A program made the position numbers and the translations under genes. From NCBI GenBank assembly GCA_964036275.1, contig OZ038435.1, forward strand, positions 18,351,632-18,415,631: DNA of 64,000 nucleotides, written 5' to 3'. Positions within the stretch are counted from its first letter, which is position 1. Each line of letters starts with the position of its first letter. The DNA is from Litoditis marina (lineage: Eukaryota; Nematoda; Chromadorea; Rhabditida; Rhabditidae). The notes beneath the pieces were generated by a model. It did no database searches. It was not told the origin of the DNA and worked only from the letters and a program-made list of their open reading frames with translations. Shown here in pieces: positions 46,801-60,500 of this stretch.

Positions 46801-49800
46801 GTTTTATTCCGCTCGAATTTGTCTGCCGCCGCAATACACTGTCATCATCATTTATCATTAAACAACCATAGATCAATGCCAGTTTGTTTTTGTCGGCTAA
46901 TTGGTTTCGTTTCTAGTCGGACTCCTTTTGTAATGTCACCCTATTGACAACTCCGATTTCTGTTCCTATCTGTCACTTTTCTTTTCTCTCGACCGCCAAC
47001 TTTGCTCGAGGGAAAACGCGCTACAATGCCAATGGCGGGTACTGTACTGCGATGTTGCGAAATCGCGCGCCGATTTCAAATGCGGGAGCGGAGCGAGAGA
47101 TTAGCAGAGGACAGCCGACTTTCTATTCTACATTGGGGATTGGATAGGAGGGATCAATTGAAGAGGAATCCACGCCTTCTGAAGAAGTTATCGACGTCAC
47201 ACAATGCACGTCTATGTCGTTGGCATGGGAGAGGTGACTATTTATCGATTTTGGTTGCGCGAGAGGACTTTATCGATTTTTGATTAATGTCAGGTTTTGT
47301 TTTCACGCTAATCTTTGCGGGTGGACGGGAGTTGATAAGCGGCTTACGTAAGCATGCAAGTTCTGATCAATAGGATGTCATTGGCATTTGGTATTATTGG
47401 CAGGCTCGGCTTCCGATTTTGATCTCCTTCTTTCTGTTCTATGATCTTCAATTTAGTGGTATCTATATGATATTTATCGAAACTAGATTTTGATTTCTCC
47501 CTTTTTCAATTAAGTTCAACTATAGATGAGAATCCGACTTTTGGTAATGTCGAAAATTTACGTAATTTTGCAGCTTGGTTTCATAATTCCATAACGTAAC
47601 GATAGCTAATATATATCAAAAATTTGGTTGAATCATCATAAATTTGCAATTTGATGCGAGCAGCCGAATGACGATAACATTTGATTAATTGCTTCACTTT
47701 TTTTATTAATGGATGATATCAAAGTTGGAGGCGGAGTTTACAGTTTGTACGAATAATACAACGTGTTGTGAACCGGATATTCTCTAAACGATTGAACTTC
47801 AAAGCCGAGTTCGGTTCCGGGACTGTCAGAAATTATAGCCTATCTTCTCAGTTGATTCGTTGCTACAGTTTTTGAATGATGATCTAAAATCAAGTATATT
47901 ATTATAAAATCGAATTTTCGTAAAGTTAGCCAGTCTCATGCAGGGGTGACCAAACAGTTGACCGACCCTACCACCGGTACGACCCCTCCCCCTTACAAAA
48001 TAGAAATTCGCCGTGAAATACGAAATTATTCTTCAAAATGGCGAGATTTTCACGAAAATCGGCAGAAAACACCATAGTTTTTGAAATTTTCGGTACCGTC
48101 GGGCCTTAACGACCCCCCACCCCCCTCATTATGTGGCACGCGTGCAACTTGTGGTCACCCCTGGTCTCATGAAAACGCCCAGCCATTTGTAATTGTGCCA
48201 GCTTTATCCGGTGCCCCGTCTTCTGTCACATACATTATAATTTTTTATAAAAAAAGGTCTCGGATTTTGCAACAAAAAAACATTCGTTTTCGAGTTTTAG
48301 CACTTTTTTCATCAAATTTCCCGGAGTTAGGCATGACTTGGAGATGCGTTCCACTGTCTCGACCAAGAACCACACTTTCCGTATGTTTTTATCGTCTGGT
48401 CGAGAATTACCACCAGGATTTTACAAGAGAATGATGTCATATTTGCCTCTTTCTTACAACCTGTTCAAGAATGGCAAACTTTTTGTCTACAATCTTCTCT
48501 GTTTGGTTAGCTAGATTTGAACTCACTCAGATTCAGGCTGTAATTGGTGTGATTTCATAAAATTCGATAGCAGACGACTTGAATTATATGGAGATAAACT
48601 ATGCAGTTGTGATACTTGGCTGTGGCAATACATTGCTTTGATCGATTGTATAGTCTCCTTCTTCTTTGACCCGGTGTGGTCTTTTTTGAGTAAGTAGTCC
48701 GGTCTGCACTTCTTCCTATTGACAGTTTCATATAAGGGGAGGATTATTTTTATTTACGCAGAAGTGTGGTTACAGGTTGTCGTCAAACACCAGTAAGGTC
48801 CGACTAAGCGACAAAAAGTAGTCCGTTTTGAATGTGAACAATATTTATGATTTTTTTCCATCAAAAGTAGACCGATTTTCTTATTTTCGGAAAAAACAAT
48901 TAGTCTGTTTTCATACTATTCGGACAACTTTACTGGTGTATGGTTGTCGTAGTTAAGAAGTCGTGCTTCTCTGTTTCTCTCCTGTTGGTAATAAACAAGT
49001 CATACCGGCTGGCCTCTCGTTTAAAGAGGTGTTGTCTACTATTCGCAATTCCTTCACGTTGTAGTCTGTAGTCTATTCGGTTCTCTCTTGACCTCCCGTC
49101 TCTCGTCCCTCCCACTGGGGATTGATTGCTGACCTCTTGTTTGGGGATGTTGTCTACTTTTGTCTTGGCTCCTCTCTGGGATCAATCCTGTCATTGCCTG
49201 CCTCTTTGCTTCAATGCAGGTCGCCACCACCGAATATTCCAGTCTTTGGTACTATCGCAACGTCATCAACTACTATCTATTCGTAAGTTTGTATGTTATA
49301 TTGCACAGTTGTTGGGAATGTGGTTTTTTGATGGGTTGTGTGGTTTTTTTTCTTAAAAGAAGGGACTTGAGTACTTGTTTCGGTTAGGGTGTTAGGGAGG
49401 ATGAGGATATGTTTCTGTATTTTGGTAATTTAAAAGTGTTTTGCGATTTGCGGAGTAGAAATCAATGATGTCGCTGGGAATTCTGGGACGAATTGACTGT
49501 TTTAGGAGAGTTTTTTTTAAGGAAAAGACATATCAGCGATGTAACACGACGAACAATCCAAGAAGAAGGTGGTGGTGGTGAATTTAAAGAGCTGGTATCA
49601 TTGAAAGCTATTGAATTACTTGGTTATTGATTGGTTGAAGATTTTCGTCATTGACTATTGGCGTACTGCTTCATTGTTCTGTCAGAGCTGTTAATCTTTC
49701 ACAATAGACTTGTATCATCGCTTATCAGTTGACTTTTTCTTCCCATCTATTCTTCTCGAAACACCCACTCGTTGCTACCTGGAACCTGGTCATGGAGGTC

Positions 49801-52800
49801 TATTCTTATTCTCCATTCACACCACCCAGCCAGGAAGGTGTGACATGTGACTGTTCTTCAATATGGATCATGTATCAACTGACTTTCTCTTTCTAGTCAT
49901 CCATCAGACCGCAGTGGTATATCGATTCATGTAAATTCTACTTTTTCAAGTCGAGAAGTATCAAATATTTTGAACTAACGCGCTATAAGTTTCGGCAATC
50001 GGTAAAACTGAGTTTGAAGAAAGTTTTTTTTTCAGTAAATTCAATCAACTTATTAGGGAATTTGATTATTGGTTATTTGGACCCGGTTTTCATTTTTGTG
50101 AATTTGCATACTAATTTTTCTGCTCTTCCGTTTTGCTGGAAAGGAGAATAGAATGTGTTTTATTTAGTTAAGTTTATCTAAAAAGGTGTAATCATGCATA
50201 TTCCCGCACTGTGTGGCCGCATACTTTTTATTCTGCGTTTTTTGCTTAATTGACTGCAATTTGATATGAGTGGTGATTGTGTATGTATGTAGCAGGGCGT
50301 AACTGTGCACATCTTACATTGAGGCCCGCCATACGCTGTTATAGGACGACTAATCTGGAAAAATGAACCCGTTTTTCGTTCGAGAAAAAAACGTCAGACT
50401 TATTTTGCATGAAAATTTTAACAGAAAGGGATCCCGTTTCCTAGCTCGTAATAGGTTAAATCGAAGTGTTTATTTTTAAGCTCTGAATTTGTAGTCCCTT
50501 GATTTAATTGTTTTTTCTGGAATTATCGATTGAGTTCACCAAGGACTATTCTTGTACAGGAATTCGTTTTTGATTCCGATTAGATGTTTAAATTTTCGCA
50601 AAACCGGGGTCCGTTTTCTGTTTTTTTTCTTCGGGTATTCCGACAGTGTGCGTTCACTATGCCTTTTCTCTGTTATTTCCTTACTGTTGTCTTTTGTGCT
50701 CTTAGTACCATAACCTCTTCTCAAATGTTCTCATATCCGAAACTATGTTACATTCTCCTCTTGTCAGGAACCCATCTCCCACGTCATATTGCCCCCTGCA
50801 TGCCCGTATGACGTCATCAGTGGCGGCTAGCCCCGCCCCCTGCCCGGTCCCGGCCCGGGCCCCGCCCCTCAAACTGGACCCCATAAATCTGGGTGTTTGT
50901 CCAGATATCTATATGGGTCTGCTGAATCAACTGGTGATTTCCCTTCATGTCCAATTAGATTGTCATGCCAACTAAGTGAATAATTGAGTTGTTAAACTTT
51001 AAACAATGTAAACTTAGAGTTTACAGAAAACACGTATTAGTTTTCGGTGTTACTTCAACTACAGCTATCGATTATCGAGTTATACTATCAATCAACTCGA
51101 CAGTTTGTAAATATAGGGATATTCGATGGCTCAACTCTGGAAATGGACGGTTTTTAGATCTTAGCTTCGTTTAAAAATTGCTCTTTCTGAAAGTGGTTTA
51201 ACATTAAGTCATTAAGGATGTGCATACGTCATGTGTACTTATAAAGGCTACAAATTTGATTGGCATTATGAAGCAGGTCATTCTGTGTATAAATAATCAC
51301 CATGAATTCATTCTTTGTGTCACATAATGTTATGAGTGGGTTATTGTGTCGCTCTCGCACCCCCAGTCGAGTCTGTTTTCAATTGAAACCACATGTGAGA
51401 TAGACTGCACTATTGGTTAAACATTTGAACAACCATGCGCTGGTCGTTCGGATTTTGTCTTTGTCATAATTTTGTGTTTTACTCCTTTATCCTGGTTACG
51501 GGCTTGTTTTCAACTTTTGAGTTGTTATAATTTAAGTAATATGGTTTTTTGATGGAATAAGATTTGGTAATGGGAACATTTAGCGGTGAGACTGTAATAT
51601 ATGGGCGGTGTTAGTAGTATTTTGCTGGTTGATTGTGTTGATGTGACTATGGCAGTATCAGGTTACTGTTTTGTTTTGGAGACTCGTTGGGCGCCCACCT
51701 TTATGGATTATGGCTTAGCTGGTTTGTTTACTAAGTGTTGTTCACAATTCACTACAGTTTTCCTTCGTGAAGCCACGTGAGTAAAATAACCTTGTTGTAC
51801 TGTAGGCTGTATCAGTGTTCTTGAGTAGTTAATAAGATAGTGGGATAGAATGTAGTTTCCCACAGTAAGATGGTACCGCGGCTATGCTATATGCAGGGAT
51901 ATGCCGGCACTAACATGAACATCGCATCCTGCGTCTCTCTTCCTGCACTCTATTTCGTAGAACGTAGGACTGGAACCCCGAGAGTAGATATGATATGTAA
52001 GATGTAACTGTTATGTCAAGTCTTTGGAAATGGAATGAAAGTGGAAATTACCCTTGTCGTGAACTGCTGTTTGGGATATTCGTACATACGACCCCAGTCC
52101 GGTGCACTTTGGGGGTCTATTTCGTACTCGTGCCTTTCTGGCGCCATGTGTGTACGGTCTGGTCTCGGTTGGCGCGCTCTCGCTATCTGTGGCGAGCATC
52201 GCTTGTCTCTTTTCCCAAGAGCTTTTCATTCCAACTGACTGTTTCCGAGTGAATCACTACGCATTTCACTCGATTTCTATTCCCTCTGATACTAGTCTAT
52301 AGTCGATACAATGTTATGCTATGCATAACAGCCGTCGTATTCTATCCATAGTGACTACGGTATTCCGATTGGTCCACTGGCTGCTCCATTGCGTCTGTAG
52401 CAAGCTGCGACTAATGTTGATCTATCTGTGGGCTGGGCTGGTGAGTAGGGCAGTAACATACACTACGGGGGGACTATTCTATAAAGAGGAGTCCGTTTCT
52501 AAATTCAAACACGTGAAAACTGATGGCATTTCTTAGTTTTGGCGAAACGAGCTCGTTTTTTCATCATTTTCTAGATTCACTGGGGTATGAGGGCATGGGT
52601 ACAACGACAACCTGGTTTTAGGTAGATGGATTTTAATGGGCAAATAGAACGGAGATGCACAAGATGGCGGTTTGAGTTTTGCTTTGAAACTGTTTTTTTT
52701 AAGTTTCTGGTGAGTAGGGTCATCACGGCAGGAGCAAATACAGGAGGAAGTCATACACCAGTAAGGTCTGACTAAGCTACGAAAAGTAGTCCGTTGTCAG

Positions 52801-54532
52801 ATGTAAACACGTGAAAATTCAGGATTTTCCATCAAAAGTAGACCGATTTTCATCTTTTCGGCTGAAAAGTAGTCCGTTTAGCGAACTTTTCTGACTATTC
52901 GGGCAACCTTGCTGGTGTATGGAGGAAGTGTATCGTATTGATGGTTTTCTCCGGTTTTTCTCGGTCCAAGCAAGGAGTTTTTCTTTTCTAGCTCTCTTTT
53001 TATATATGTTCTCCATATTCTTTCTTTCGTCACTTCGCTTCCCCTCTCTCTATCTCTCTCTCTTCCTTTCACTCTCATTATCCTCTCTCTCCTCTTTCTT
53101 TCTTTCTCTCTCCCATCGCTGTCTCGTCTGAATGTGTTTATACAACAGTGTTCATGGCCCCCTATCGGTTCATTGTGTTTTTCACTGCCGCCCGTGGTTT
53201 TTTGGTCGTTCGACGAGAGTCTGCGAAGGAGACTGTAAAGAGATATTGATTGAATTGAATTGAAATAAAACTATGGGTTGAGAGAGAGGAGGTTGGCAGA
53301 GAAATAGAGAGAGAGGGCCATTTGTGGGTGAAGCAATTAGTTGTGGAAGTAGACAGAAATATTTGGTGGTATGGGCTGTAAACTCTCGTGTAAGCTATTG
53401 AGTTTGGAAAAAATGGACTTATTGGAGCTCATACATGAGGCGACTTCGATCCCCACAAAAATTTATTGAAAATAGGGTGTTTTATCTGGGTGAAGATACT
53501 ACAAACTTGGGTGTAAAGTGAAGTTTTCACCAGTAAAGGTGCCATTTTTTGAAACTGTGCCAGTTAAAACTCGTGATTTTGAAGCAAAACTGGTGATGAA
53601 ATTTCCAATTCAACAAACGTTTGTTGGAGCTGGATCTGGGAACCGTGAATGTCAGTGTTAAGTGTTAACGGCCTATGTTGTTTATTATGTGTTAGGATGT
53701 GGTTGGTTTAATAAAGGAGGGTGGGTAGACTGAGAAACTGAGATGAAGGAAATATATATATATGGGTTTTTTTGAATCATTGAGAACTCAAAAAAACTGA
53801 ACAGTTTGTTTTACATTACTCCATTATCTCTAAGGCAGGGATGACCAAAATTTTGACCGGCCTTGCTAGCAGAACGACCCCCCTTTCTAAAAATGGAGAA
53901 AAAATCTTAAATAGTCAAAAACGAGCTTTATGAACAAAGAGTATTCTAAGTAGAAGTTGGAATTCAACCAAATTCTCCCGATTATTCTCTTTTCCCCCCA
54001 AATTTTCGGCCCTTCCTGGTTCGAAAACGACCCCCCTCCTCCTGAAAAAGTTGTCCGCGTACCAACTTTGGTCATCCCTGCTCTAAGGTGAAATCGATTT
54101 TTTTTCAGAACGGTAATCTGAAGGTGGAAGAAAAAGCACAGGAGACAGTGAATACGGTGAATTTCAAACCATGTTTTTAAAGAGTTCTTTTTTGTGGTCT
54201 ATGATCTGATTATTCAACCTTTTCCGAGGGTTGTTTTCGTTGAGGATTGAGGTAACTGATAATATTTGTTTTTGACTGGTACTGTGAATTCTATTGTAAA
54301 CCGAGATATTCGTTGTTTGATCAAACTCGAATTTATTTCGATTTGGAATTACAATACTTGTTATGGTCATGTCGTCATGTAATGCACTAGTATTTATAGC
54401 TTTTTTTATTACAGACCAAGCTCGACGGAAAGAAGAAGAAAAAGAAGAAGGACAAGGAGGCGAAGAACACACTGCTGGCCAAGGATATTCCTGGTAATTA
54501 TCTCTCTCTCCTCCGCTCTCGCTCTCTCTCCG

Positions 54533-54571
<39 letters not shown>

Positions 54572-57500
54572 CCCCCCCCCCCCCCCCCCTTCTATTCTCT
54601 CCGCCGTTCGTCCCAGCATGTATCATCTGAGTCACTGACCTCGTCTCTTTTTTTCCGCCGATCGAATATATTCACCCCGATTACATCGTTGGTCCACCAC
54701 TCTGTTGGAATTTCAATTATTCCCAGTCGCCGAGAAAATCGTATTTCGGCACGTAAACTGTACCAGTTTTGTGGGACTTACAGCACTAATGGCTCGAATT
54801 GCACAGGTACTAATCTTACTTGACATGTACTTTACTTGTTACTTTCCGATAGATTGGTGTATTGAATTGACAAGTTGTTTGTCTAGAAGTTTGATGACTT
54901 AGAGTTTTGTATTCTATTGTAAATTATTTGCTCAAATTCAAATCTAAACGGGACTTTTGAGTATATAGAAGCTCTCAATTGGGTTCCGAAACATAGCGAA
55001 ACTATTTTATCCTAGTTGATAGTTGTAGTTAGTAGTTTGTATATCCAATAATCAGGAGTTCAGGACAATACATTCACGTTAAGCTTGTTATCGTTCACGT
55101 TATGCTCGTCTAGTCGCGCCTCGCGTGTCACCTGCGACACGTGTCGTTCACGTGCCCCCGAGGCGCCGGTTGTTATGAACGTGTGTGTCTCGATCGAGCC
55201 AGCTAGGCCGCTTTCTCACGGCTGGTGGTTGTTGGCCTCTCGCCAGCTGACCAATTGTCTGCGTCTCTGTCCACCACCAGCCACTCCGCTGTCTCTGCAC
55301 CCTCTGCTCTTCTTCCGCTAGAAAATGCTCTCTCGTTCGCCTCGTTGTCTGCCCCTCCTCAGTCGACACACTCTCTACCTCTCGGGCTAATCGTTGGGGG
55401 TCGCCGTTGACTGTGTACTGCGTCAGTTTGGCCCACTTCCAAATTCCCTCATCCCGTATTGTCCCGTTTCCTGGTCTTCTTTCAGGTTCCCACGCCTTGT
55501 TTGAGTAATGGAACTGTTGTTGTTTTGTTCTCACGTCACGTACGTGTCTTTTGGTAGCAAAATAGCCGATATTGTCAATTGACGGTTAAAAACGTACTCA
55601 TTCTCGGATCTTGGACAATTGGGTGGTCTTTATTGAATTACTCATTTAGCAAATTGACTAGTTTTCCCATCGAGAATCTGGTAGTTAGTGTTATATTGTT
55701 TTTCTCGCTCACTTATCTATTTTCTTGACGGTTTCTACATTTTACTGTGGGAAAGGGGAATGTTTGTTTTTATATGGTACAATCTGACTGGTATTAATTA
55801 AATGTAAGTGAAAGTGAGATTAACTTGTAGACTTGTAGTTGTATTAGTTGAATTGTGAGTTAAAATAACAGTATGTGGAATTTTTCTGTCTCAGTTCAAA
55901 AACTAGTAGAAAATTCAAGGGATGCCCCCCCCCCCATTGGGAAATCTTCCTATGTTTCCTCTCCATATTGGAGGGGGATAATAGTAAGCCATAATAGTAA
56001 GCCAGTAAGGGGTTTATCTTATCTCGTCATGTCAGATTAGGGAATGATTATCGGACAGCTTATGTTGTTGTTTTGTTTTTATGTGTATGAGAGCTGGGTT
56101 TAAGGGCACACAAATTGATCGAAATTTTTTGACGATTCATTCTTTTTTAATCGCCTATTTGAACAATTTGTTTCACAAGGTTTCCCATATTCTATATCTA
56201 GGCATAACTGTGTGGGATCAAATAATGCGAATGCGTCTAGATAGGTCCGTAAGGATCAAATTGGAAGTTTCCCAAATTGAATTCTGTTCAGATACTAGTT
56301 ACATTCAGCTAATTTCAGTGTTTCCATAACTTTCTATGATGACTTGATGACTCTGAATGGAATATTGTTATACCTAGCCATTGTTCTGGCATAAGTCTTT
56401 ATGTTTCTTGAATAGGATCTTTCTCGAATCATTGTAATCAAAAGAACAATACTATGGAGACCGCAAAACTCCATGGAAGGTGGCAGCTAGGAAAATATGG
56501 TAGTTTGTAGTCCAGCGATACGAGAACCAGCTGATTTGGGTGGGGCTGAGATGCCAATTGTTTTGCATCTTTCTCTGTTCCGGTTTCGATTCATGCATTG
56601 ATAAGGCTAGGATGTTTAAATGTTCGTTCATTTTATCACTCTTTTCAAATTTTCCCCTCATACTTAGCCAAAATCCGCAAAGTTTGCCTATTATGCTACA
56701 AATCATAAGAGACGCGAATAACTCGAAAAACAAGTTTCTTATTGTAGTTGTAGAATATTCACATTATTCAAAAATGTGTTTGATGTTTCGGAGTCGAGAC
56801 TTGGTCTTTTAGACCAGGAACAATGGGATTGGATGGAATTTTTTCAACGCATCTATCTTTTGGTTCTCTCTTAATCTCTCTTCCTCTTTCACCTACTTCC
56901 TCCTTCGGTTTTTTCCGATCGATCAATAACTGGATCGATTGTTTTGCGGCCATTTGTGAAGGCCGTGATTTAAGTGGTTTTATCGTTTTCGGTCATCGGT
57001 ATTGTTTTTGCGATTGCGATAACATATTCCAGCCCCTCGTTTCGATATATACGCTTGACTTGTTCAATGGAAATCTTCTGACCCAATTTCATTCGTTGTA
57101 TTTTCTCCTCTCTCTCTTCCCTTCCTCTCACTTCATCCCTCTCTCTTTCCCTACATCTTTCCCTTTCTCTCTCCCTCTCTCTCTTTCTCTCGCTCCCTCT
57201 ATCGCTCTCCTAATTTCTGTCCTCTTGCAGGTTATATGGGCGAGCTGCCCTTGGAGAAACTAGTGAAAATCATCGAAGGAGACGCCAAAAAACAGGTTGG
57301 TCATTATTTGATTTGGCGAGTTATTACCATGCTTCTATTCCAAAACTCGGGAAATTGGCTCCGAACCCAGTGGTTTGCGTGAATTTGTGTTTTTTTATGA
57401 TCACTGCATTGCCGTTTTAATTGGAAAACCGGTTCGTGTTTCGAGTTTAGTTGATCGTTGCTGCCGAAATGTGGGTGCGATTGAACTCTGACTCTAAACT

Positions 57501-60500
57501 GATAGATATCCGTTTACCCGTGACTACTTGTGTAGTTTTTACTTTGTTTCCATACACCAGTAAACTTGTCCGAATAGTCAGAAAAATTCAGGAAACAGAC
57601 TACTTTTTCGCCGAAAATAAGAAAATCGGTCTACTATTGATGGAAAAATCATGAATTTTCACGTGTTCACATCTAAACGGACTATATTTTGTCGATTAGT
57701 CGGACCTTACTGGTGTTTGTTTGTTTCTCACAACCATATACTTATATTATCGATTCAGAAGAACGATTCCACATCGGTTGCTGCCGAGGATTCTGGCAAG
57801 AAGGATCGTCGTCGCAAGTCGAAGGAGGTGGCCCAGATGGGCAACCAAAACGCGAAGATCACGTCTGATCACGTGAAGGTCACGGCCGAACACGTGAAGG
57901 TCACGCCTACCAACAGCATCAAGTGAGTCCGTGTTTTCAAGTGGGTAAAACGTAAACGTGAGCTAGATGGGTTTTATTTTTCTGGCCTTTTGGGAATTCC
58001 ATCTTTCAAAATATTAGACAAAGTGAGAACGCGAAAGTAAATGATAAGATGAAATGATCATAATTCGTTTACGAATTTTTTTCTATTTTCACAAAAATAG
58101 TTTGAAACTTATCAGAAATGTGGCGGCTGGCGGTGTATGTATCGTTCTCGATTCACGTGGATGTGTGTATGTTTCTGACACGTCTAAATCAGTTTCTGGT
58201 GTGACAATGTGACAAGTCTGACTAAGCGACATAAAGTAGTCCGTTTTCAAGTATAAAGACGTGAAAATTCAGGATTTTTCATCAAACATAGACCGATTTT
58301 CATCCTTTCGACTAAAAAGTAGTCCGTTTTTCGAAGTTTTCTGACTATTCGGACAACCTTGCTGGTGTATGGTGGCGGTGTATGTATCGTTCTCGATTCA
58401 CGTGGATGTGTGTATGTTTCTGACACGTCTAAATCAGTTTCTGGTGTGACAATGTGCGCATCGTTCCTACTGAGATTCTTAAGGCCCAAACATACTACGG
58501 GCGGCTGCGGGCGTCTGCGGGCGGCATATGATATAAGTATAGCGCCCTCAAACTATTGATCCAGTGTGCGGCTGGCTGCGGCTCTCGGCGTTTTGGCGGG
58601 CATTCATACTTTTGCGGGCAAAAGCGGCTGCGGGCGGCGCCGCACGGGGCCGCCAACAGCCGCAAACAGGCTTTGCGGCAATAATGGATTGATTCAATAG
58701 TGCCGCGGCGGCTCTCTGCGTCTGTAAGAATCAATTGTGTTTAAACCCAAAAACACTTGAAAAAACATCATTTAATTTATATCAGTTTCTTTTCTAATAA
58801 TTAATAAAAGTAATCCTTTGTCATTTACATGGTTTTCATTAAGTTTTTCCATATTTTTTTCTCATGATTCGAATCGAAAAGGCTTTTAAAAGCAAGAAGA
58901 ATGAAATGTGGGAGGAAAAGCGAAAAAAACACCCCGAAGAGCATTCACTATTCTGATCTTCCCATTCTTAATGGGTTGAAAGAGAAGGGAGCTCGATAAC
59001 CACAACTGAACGGGTTTCTCAGAGAGCAAATTGAAACACTTATTACTATCAATTATCAGTCTGAGTTCTCCAAAATCACTCTGAAGATAGCAGCGCCGCA
59101 GTCAGCCGCAGCCAGACGCAAACGCGCGTACATACTTCAATCAGAGTGCGTTTGCGGGCGTCTGCGTGCGTCTGCGGGGCGGCGCGTCAAAGCCACCACT
59201 CAGCCGCAGACGCACGCAGCCGCAGACGCCCGCAGCCGCCCGTAGTATGTTTGGGCCTTTACAGTACACATTGCAACTCTCCAATGACAATTTTCTCAGT
59301 CGAACGTTAACGTTGCTGAAAATAACAAAATAACTGATGACGTGATGACATCTACTAAATTCAGACGGACTGGAAGTTTAGTAGTGTGTAGTAGTCTCAG
59401 TCTCAGTAGAGGTGAAAAATACTATAATGTGTACTTCGTTGCAGGAACTCTGACTCTGGTCTGACCATAGTCTCTCCCACCCAGCAGTCGAAGTCTTCTC
59501 CTACCACAAAGAAGGGCGGAAAGAAGGCGGACGCGCGGAAGGCGTCGGCCGCCATTTTGACGGAAGACGCGGAGGAGGAGTTCTTGTCCGCGGATGAGGG
59601 CGTCGCCTCATCTACCAGTGATGATGCGGTTCGTTTTTCACTTTTTGTCTTTTTGTTTGTTGAAATTTGGGACGTTACTAGAGGTCAGGTGCAGAAATAT
59701 CCCAGCAGGTATGATCTTGCTTTTTGGATGGAATTCGTATTGTAAGAATGGGGGTTAGGGAAAAGCGGGGATAGATACCCTTTGCGTCTTTCCTTTTGCC
59801 GTGCTATTTGATGGTCGCTATGAATGGAGGCCGTATGTACTAGTATCCCGAATCACACTTGCAACTTGCTTTGTAGAAACCTTCATGAGTGGTTCAAAAA
59901 GTATGTCAAAAGTGTCTTTTTTTAAATTCCAATTTGGCAATATTCCTTTCGTATGAGAATATTTAAGCGTTTTCTTGTTATTTGAATTTGGCAGCAAACA
60001 CCAGTTGATCTGATGATGCCACGTCATTTCCGGTATGAGACGAGAAAACAACACCCACAAATCCCCATTCACTCATAATAATAAAGTATGAATGTGAATA
60101 TCAGCCCAATATCGCCGGATTTACGGAAAAAAAGAATCAGTTGAGAGGAACTTAACAATAATCTCGTGCCCTGGCAATCTTTTAGACAAAAATAACCATA
60201 AAACCGAATATTAACAAACACAAAACCAAATTTAAACATCTTAGACCTAGATTAAAATCTTGTTTTTCAGTTTGTGGCCAGTGATCCAGTTTCCGTTACA
60301 ATTCCCTCCTCTGAAGTCATGCTGGACGGAGCCAATTACAGGTAGAAGTTGCAATATGTTTAGATGTGTCCACGAGGTCATGCCATGATTCGTGTCAAAA
60401 ACGACCACATCGTAGTCACCCTCGTTGGAGGAACTATCTTGACCCATTTCCTACTTTGCTTCTCAGAATAACCGTTGACCATATTTTACGAGCAAAGAAA

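Larger units (their letters stand above)
45322..49219. other. Long intron 9 of the plus-strand gene
   Basis: 3.9 kb. Contains G-runs at 45347-45356 and 45483-45499, a hAT-type element at 47941-48163 and MITE A copy 2. A frame of 93 codons at 47002-47283 reads charged and gene-like but has no phased splice sites I can confirm. It might be an alternative 5' exon. Confidence 0.5.

Noticed and set aside
47002..47283. 93-codon charged frame as an exon of the long plus-strand gene
   Set aside because: Looks coding, but no acceptor/donor pair gives phase 0 in and out between exons 9 and 10. Kept only as a possible alternative 5' exon.
52013..52302. Frames of 66-79 codons with hydrophobic stretches
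   Set aside because: All three phases are open at once and splice sites do not single out one.
55148..55534. 128-codon minus-strand frame
   Set aside because: Arises from the GC-rich island; no start context, motif or splice support.
58495..58734. 79-codon minus-strand Arg/Ala/Pro-rich frame
   Set aside because: Lies entirely in the GC-rich inverted end of the Harbinger-like element.
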